In this document: one piece after another, positions 62,111-64,000 of the stretch | Position numbering within the stretch: position 1 is the stretch's first letter | Layout of the letters: every line of letters starts with the position of its first letter | From: Candidatus Tiamatella sp. | Lineage (GTDB): Archaea; Thermoproteota; Thermoprotei_A; Sulfolobales; Acidilobaceae | Reading direction: 5' to 3' | Length of the DNA stretch: 64,000 bases | NCBI GenBank assembly: GCA_015522645.1 | Contig: WALV01000011.1 | Span: 1-64,000, forward strand | Notes under the pieces: generated by a model | What the model was told of the DNA's origin: nothing | Database searches by the model: none | What the model saw: only the letters and a program-made list of their open reading frames with translations | Translations under genes and position numbers: made by a program

Positions 62111-62272
62111 ATGGCGAGGATGAAACGGATGAAAGGAGAGGACTGTTCTCTTAGAATTAATAGTGTTAGAAAAGATGCGTATAACCTATATTGGGATCCA
62201 ATGAACAAGAGAGAAGCCTGGATTGTCCTCCGTAAATCACGCAAGAAACTTAAAAACCAGGAAACCATGTAG
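62111..62272 (+). CDS. Small basic ORF (53 residues), uncertain
   Basis: Begins MARMKRMKGEDCSLRINSVR and continues with LYWDPMNKREAWIVLRKSRK, ending in a lysine-rich tail. The composition is protein-like and strongly basic, but no ribosome site precedes ATG 62111. It lies 19 bases before the zinc-ribbon gene, so it could be a short upstream gene, or the last piece of the relic to the left. I recognise no family. Confidence 0.35.
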   Translation: MARMKRMKGEDCSLRINSVRKDAYNLYWDPMNKREAWIVLRKSRKKLKNQETM

Positions 62273-62291
62273 GAAACACGGTGAGTCTAGG

Positions 62292-62441
62292 TTGACTAGC
62301 TGGATATTGAGATGTGTGGAATGTGGAAGGGAGTGGAAGCTTGATGTTAGCTTTAATTTATATGATATGGGTAGAATATATCATTATTGCCCGTTCTGTA
62401 AGAAAAATACTTTTCACGTCGTTGTCAAACGGATTGATTAA
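62292..62441 (+). CDS. Small zinc-ribbon protein
   Basis: A 49-residue protein from TTG 62292, with GGTGAG six bases upstream. It has two CxxC pairs, C8/C11 (RCVECGREW) and C33/C36 (YCPFCKKNTF), and little else, suggesting a single zinc ribbon that binds nucleic acid or protein. A longer form from TTG 62223 would overlap the small upstream ORF. Function unknown. It overlaps the convergent ThrRS-ed gene by 4 bases. Confidence 0.6.
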   Translation: MTSWILRCVECGREWKLDVSFNLYDMGRIYHYCPFCKKNTFHVVVKRID

Positions 62442-63712
62442 TCAGTTATTTTCTCGATGAAACCTAAACTCGAGCTGCATGTATCCGTTAGTTCGTTTAG
62501 CTTTGCCTCTAGTTCATGTAAGCTCACCGAGAACTGGATTCCTTCCTTCCTATCTCTTATTGTTAAAGTCTTTTTTTCTAGGTCATTTCTACCTATAATC
62601 ATAACATAATTACTCCAAAGCTGCCCTGCATCTCTGAGCTTTTTGCCTAGTCTCACTCTTCTTACATCGATATATATACGCACATTATTGTATTTGCCGA
62701 GTGTTGATGCTATCTTCTCTGAATATACTGCTTCTTCCACATTGCTTGTTGCTGTTGCCAGATATACGTTTACCGGGGAGATCCAGCATTCAAGTACAGG
62801 CGGTTTATCCGTTGACATGGATTCTTTTATTGCAAGGTATATTCTCTTCGCCAAAACCGTTTCTAGGGGATGAGTTATGCAAAGAGAATTCTTGCAAATA
62901 CCTATCACTTCATTGTCTAAGTACAGTTTATCCCCGTTAATAGAGATGGGTTTTTCAAAGAGATTAGTAGAGACTCTGTTTAGGTCTTTGTTGGAGAATA
63001 GTAACTGCCTCCTGTTCGCATCTACTACTAGAGCTGGAGGCTCTATTTTCTCTTCCAGTATTTCATTGAGATCGCATGAATGCGTCACTACCATTTTAAG
63101 GCGGTCACCGAAAAGTGATTGAATCTTTGCTGTCAACGCATTTAACTGAACCAAGTAGACTCCGGTTTTGTCTAGATACCCCCATCTTCTATATACATCT
63201 TTAAAAACCGGTTTCAAGTCGAAGGAGTCAATAATCTTTTGTAGCGAATAACATTCTCTTCCCGGGATTCTTCTCTCACTAACGCCTCCATAACGTCTTG
63301 ATAGCTCACTTAATGGATGACCATAGCAATGTATGTAGAACTCTTTGTACCATCCAAATGGTGCTCTAATCATTTTTATCTCTTTACCTCTAAGGGTTTC
63401 CTTCACTAAAACCTCAAGTTCTCTCATTAATGAGACAGCAGTTGATGGAGGAGCTAGTTCATCTGAGAGATGCGCATAGGGATATAATACAATAGTACCT
63501 GGTTTCAGAGATTCCACAAGTTTATTAATATCGCTTAAAAAAGACTTCTTAATTTCTTCAATAAGTTCCTTATCATTTCTTTCTATACTTATGAATAAGA
63601 CTAGAGCATTGTAAAGGGGCTCATCTATTGATAGAAGGGGCTCCCTAATTTTCGTTGCTGGCTTATTTGATTTGAACCAGAACTCCTTCGCATGTATTAT
63701 TTGAACCTTCAT
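62438..63712 (-). CDS. Stand-alone threonyl-tRNA synthetase editing protein (ThrRS-ed)
   Basis: A 424-residue protein with the archaeal ThrRS N-terminal editing domain (residues 1-145: VLYPYAHLSDELAPPSTAVS, RAPFGWYKEFYIHCYGHPLS) related to D-aminoacyl-tRNA deacylase, and a class II anticodon-binding domain at the end (WISPVNVYLATATSN, YVMIIGRNDLEKKT). The catalytic core between them is reduced. In crenarchaea such a protein clears Ser-tRNA-Thr in trans while a separate ThrRS charges the tRNA. ATG 63712 has AGGTG six bases upstream. Confidence 0.88.
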   Translation of the reverse strand: MKVQIIHAKEFWFKSNKPATKIREPLLSIDEPLYNALVLFISIERNDKELIEEIKKSFLSDINKLVESLKPGTIVLYPYAHLSDELAPPSTAVSLMRELEVLVKETLRGKEIKMIRAPFGWYKEFYIHCYGHPLSELSRRYGGVSERRIPGRECYSLQKIIDSFDLKPVFKDVYRRWGYLDKTGVYLVQLNALTAKIQSLFGDRLKMVVTHSCDLNEILEEKIEPPALVVDANRRQLLFSNKDLNRVSTNLFEKPISINGDKLYLDNEVIGICKNSLCITHPLETVLAKRIYLAIKESMSTDKPPVLECWISPVNVYLATATSNVEEAVYSEKIASTLGKYNNVRIYIDVRRVRLGKKLRDAGQLWSNYVMIIGRNDLEKKTLTIRDRKEGIQFSVSLHELEAKLNELTDTCSSSLGFIEKITD

Positions 63713-63857
63713 TTCCTACACCTAGTAGAACATTTTCTTTCATATCTTTATAGTTTCGGTCACCGGTCTCTCTATGTGCTAACACACTATATTCATGTTT
63801 AATACCTTTCTCAGCTAAATCATAGTTTTTAGGATGTCTAATAAGGTGGTTTTTGTT

Positions 63858-64000
63858 TTGACAGAGGAAGAAGAGAAAGACGGGGAAGTACCGGAGGAAC
63901 ACAGTCTAGAAAGCCTAGGTAAGCTTCCTGGCGTTGGTTCTACTACTCTTTCCAAGCTGAAGGACGCAGGTTATACTACTCTACAAGCAGTAGCTGTAGT
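63858..64000 (+). CDS. radA: DNA repair and recombination protein RadA (5' part only)
   Basis: The reading frame runs off the window. From TTG 63858, with AGGTGG ahead, the first 47 residues include an acidic start and the helix-hairpin-helix LGKLPGVGSTTLSKLKDAGY followed by TTLQAVAV. This is the N-terminal domain of archaeal RadA, the RecA/Rad51-type recombinase; its ATPase core lies outside. It diverges from ThrRS-ed. Confidence 0.88.
   Translation, partial: MTEEEEKDGEVPEEHSLESLGKLPGVGSTTLSKLKDAGYTTLQAVAV

Noticed and set aside
63663-63902. 79-residue minus-strand ORF between ThrRS-ed and radA
   Set aside because: It overlaps the starts of two well-supported genes on both sides, has no family motif and no ribosome site; the gap is better read as a divergent promoter.
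1-64000. Insertion sequences, CRISPR arrays, integrase/att sites, rRNA genes
   Set aside because: I read both strands for repeat-spacer patterns, transposase motifs and rRNA signatures and found none; the only decayed region is at 61.7-62.1 kb and lacks transposase motifs.

Overview
The window looks like a chromosomal, informational-gene-rich segment of a hyperthermophilic crenarchaeon (Thermoproteota), most like the Desulfurococcales and relatives; I would not name a genus. The reasons are archaeal/eukaryote-type ribosomal proteins, RNA polymerase subunits, exosome, KEOPS and RNase P genes, crenarchaeal gene orders, Shine-Dalgarno motifs of the GAGGTGA type, many GTG/TTG starts, a stand-alone ThrRS editing protein and a cbf5 gene interrupted by a bulge-helix-bulge intron. 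Base composition is A+T-rich, with AGA/AGG as preferred arginine codons. No insertion sequence, CRISPR array or prophage was seen.

Layout. 1-11.5 kb (+): PIN nuclease (cut by the window edge), rpoE1, spt4, CoA-synthesis kinase, S24e, S27ae, the KEOPS pair kae1-bud32, an ITPase, S15, an inactivated RecJ/Cdc45-like protein, a Pcc1-like protein, S3Ae, a THUMP-SPOUT protein, a sugar nucleotidyltransferase and a radical SAM protein. 11.5-25.4 kb: an exosome/RNase P/proteasome super-cluster. L15e, a COG1325 RNA-binding protein and Rpp30 are on the minus strand, as is Pop5; YchF-like GTPase, PsmA, Sdo1, Rrp4, Rrp41, Rrp42, L37Ae, Brix, Pcc1, prefoldin beta, DHH and XPF nucleases and EF-2 are on the plus strand. 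25.5-35.6 kb (+): an 11-gene nuoABCDHIJKMLN operon without nuoEFG, so a complex whose electron donor is not encoded here, followed by an FdhE-like zinc protein. 36-40 kb: unknown membrane/secreted proteins, an MBL nuclease, pyrophosphatase, L7Ae and superoxide reductase.

40-51 kb (+): S13, S4, S11, RpoD, L18e, L13, S9, RpoN, S2, then the isoprenoid genes for isopentenyl phosphate kinase, type 2 IPP isomerase and GGPP synthase (membrane lipid precursors), a DUF2118 protein and GltX. A degenerate GHMP-kinase-like gene lies where mevalonate kinase is usual. 51-64 kb is mostly minus strand: tRNA-Ser(GGA), cbf5, L14e, CMP kinase, L34e, EMC3-like protein, AdkA and SecY, then a MetG-beta-like tRNA-binding protein, an M28 peptidase, the GlmU-like/GlmS pair for UDP-GlcNAc synthesis, a decayed region, a small zinc-ribbon gene, ThrRS-ed and the 5' end of radA.

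The points most worth a second look are: (1) several genes whose family-consistent start codon is AUA, one of them with no AUG/GUG/UUG available at all; (2) a C/D box guide RNA at 58.34 kb whose D guide appears to match the peptidyl-transferase loop of 23S rRNA, and a weaker candidate upstream of pop5; (3) the cbf5 intron splitting the catalytic aspartate codon; (4) a frameshifted gene relic near 61.8 kb; and (5) the GHMP-like protein in the mevalonate-kinase slot.
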